A stretch of 7,161 bases of DNA, taken from Alphaproteobacteria bacterium. GTDB taxonomy: Bacteria > Pseudomonadota > Alphaproteobacteria > Puniceispirillales > Puniceispirillaceae. The notes under the pieces were generated by a model. It saw only the letters and a list, made by a program, of their open reading frames with translations. It was not told where the DNA came from and ran no database searches. The DNA lies in assembly GCA_016780695.1 (NCBI GenBank), contig JADHLK010000065.1:1-7161 (forward strand), written 5' to 3'. Position 1 is the first letter of the stretch; each line of letters starts with the position of its first letter. Of the stretch, positions 6,166 to 7,161 are shown piece by piece. The position numbers and the translations under genes were made by a program.

Positions 6166-6238
6166 CCCACATTTTCCGGCCTGTTCGCCTTGTGCCGGGC
6201 TTTGTTGTGAGCAGATTCAGATAAAGGCAGGAGCTGAG

Positions 6239-7161
6239 ATGAGCATCGAGTTGCGCGGCATCTGCAAACGCTTCGGGCCGGTGATCGCCAATCAGGATAT
6301 TGATCTGGTCATCCAGCCGGGCGAGGTGCATGGCCTGCTGGGTGAGAATGGGGCGGGCAAGTCAACGCTGATGAATATTCTCTCCGGCCTCTATCAGCCG
6401 GATTCTGGCACTATCTTGAAATCTGGACAGGAGCTGGTGATTAACGGGCCAGCTGACTCTATCGCTGCCGGTATCGGCATGGTGCATCAGCATTTTATGC
6501 TGGTGCCGGTGTTCAGCGTGGCTGAGAATGTTATTCTGGGGGAGGAGCCGGTCGGGCGGCTGGATTATCTTGATCTGGGACAGGCACGGGCAACGGTTCA
6601 AGACATTAACCAGTCCTACGGGATGCAGGTTCCGCTCGATAGTTTGATTGAGGACTTGCCGGTCGGTATCCAGCAAAAGGTGGAAATTATCAAAGTGCTG
6701 TTCCGCTCGGCTGAAATTCTGATTTTGGATGAGCCGACCGCCGTCTTGACCCCGCAAGAGGTGGTGGAATTTTTCGGCATTGTAGAGGCGTTGAAAAAGG
6801 CCGGCAAAGCCATCGTCTTTATCACCCATAAACTGCATGAAATCAGAGAAATAGCAGACAAGGTATCAGTCTTGCGCCAGGGCGGTATCGTGGGCCATGG
6901 CCGCCCGTCTGACTTTACCGAGGCAGAGCTGGCCGAGATGATGGTGGGCCGCCCGGTCAGCTTTGCGGTTGATCGGCAGACACAGCAAACCGGGGCGGCG
7001 GTTCTGGCGGCGGAAAATCTGTCCTTTTACAGCCCTGCCAATGAGCTGCTGCTGGATGATGTCAGCCTGTCTGTCCGTGCTGGCGAGGTGGTTGGCATCG
7101 CCGGGGTGCAGGGCAAGGGCCAGACCGAGCTGGTGGAGGTGCTGACCGGGCTGGCCAGCCC
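6239..7161 (+). CDS. ABC importer double ATP-binding protein, NupO/RbsA-like, C-terminus beyond window
   Basis: The cytoplasmic energy-coupling subunit of the importer served by the BMP protein upstream. It starts at ATG 6239, with AGGAG (6229-6233) 5 bp before it, and runs 307 codons to the window edge; relatives are about 500-520 residues long. The first ABC domain has Walker A GENGAGKST (35-43), Q-loop region GMVHQHFML (80-88), the variant signature LPVGIQQKVEI (140-150), Walker B ILILDEPTAVLTPQE (160-174), and switch histidine H197 in ITHKLHE. The LPVG/LSVGxQQ signature in place of LSGGQ is typical of BMP-linked nucleoside ATPases. A second ABC domain begins near residue 255, and its P-loop GVQGKGQTEL (289-298) lacks the normal GK[ST], as is usual in this two-domain family, where the second site is degenerate. 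Two permease genes would be expected next, outside the window. Confidence 0.95.
   Translation, partial: MSIELRGICKRFGPVIANQDIDLVIQPGEVHGLLGENGAGKSTLMNILSGLYQPDSGTILKSGQELVINGPADSIAAGIGMVHQHFMLVPVFSVAENVILGEEPVGRLDYLDLGQARATVQDINQSYGMQVPLDSLIEDLPVGIQQKVEIIKVLFRSAEILILDEPTAVLTPQEVVEFFGIVEALKKAGKAIVFITHKLHEIREIADKVSVLRQGGIVGHGRPSDFTEAELAEMMVGRPVSFAVDRQTQQTGAAVLAAENLSFYSPANELLLDDVSLSVRAGEVVGIAGVQGKGQTELVEVLTGLAS

Noticed and set aside
5423..6331. 302-codon minus-strand open frame across the binding protein and ATPase start
   Set aside because: It is antisense to well-supported genes and spans the intergenic hairpin. The translation looks like a codon-bias shadow with no domain.

Overview
The window looks like chromosomal DNA from a Gram-negative bacterium, most likely an alphaproteobacterium. 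The base composition is moderately GC-rich (mid-50s percent by eye), intergenic gaps are short, the genes have recognisable Shine-Dalgarno sites, and there is a periplasmic BMP-type binding protein with a Sec signal peptide. A marine SAR116-like or roseobacter-like lineage is only a guess from the style of the proteins. I see no tRNA, rRNA, CRISPR array, transposase or phage gene.

Layout. (1) Positions 1-513, minus strand: 5' part of thymidine kinase (tdk), cut by the window edge. (2) 641-1267, plus strand: uracil phosphoribosyltransferase (upp), divergent from tdk. (3) 1283-2437, minus strand: a 12-helix MFS transporter of the YbjJ type, convergent with upp. (4) 2438-2766: a 329-bp divergent intergenic region with a 14-bp tandem repeat (five clear copies) and a dyad near the transporter gene. 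(5) 2767-4080, plus strand: class III omega-aminotransferase, closest to beta-alanine--pyruvate aminotransferase, followed by a T9 tract. (6) 4220-5056: Fe(II)/2-oxoglutarate-type oxygenase of the isopenicillin N synthase (IPNS) family. (7) 5090-6112: BMP-family periplasmic binding protein. (8) 6239 to the end: the matching double ABC ATPase, cut by the window edge. A strong hairpin lies between 7 and 8.

How the genes may work together. tdk and upp are textbook pyrimidine salvage enzymes. BMP-family ABC importers of this architecture (binding protein plus RbsA-like double ATPase, usually followed by two permeases) are known mainly as nucleoside importers. The reductive breakdown of uracil and thymine ends in beta-alanine and 3-aminoisobutyrate, the amino donors used by aminotransferases of the type at 2767-4080. 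The IPNS-family oxygenase sits 33 bp upstream of the binding protein and is probably cotranscribed with it; thymine 7-hydroxylase is one known member of that broad superfamily. The simplest reading is a locus for nucleoside or pyrimidine uptake, salvage and catabolism, with an oxygenase of unknown substrate as its least explained member. This linkage is inferred from gene content and order. No gene for the reductive pathway itself (dihydropyrimidine dehydrogenase, dihydropyrimidinase, ureidopropionase) is in the window.

I found no clear new defence or mobile system. The points most worth a second look are the oxygenase-transporter coupling, the 14-bp repeat array and the intra-operon hairpin.
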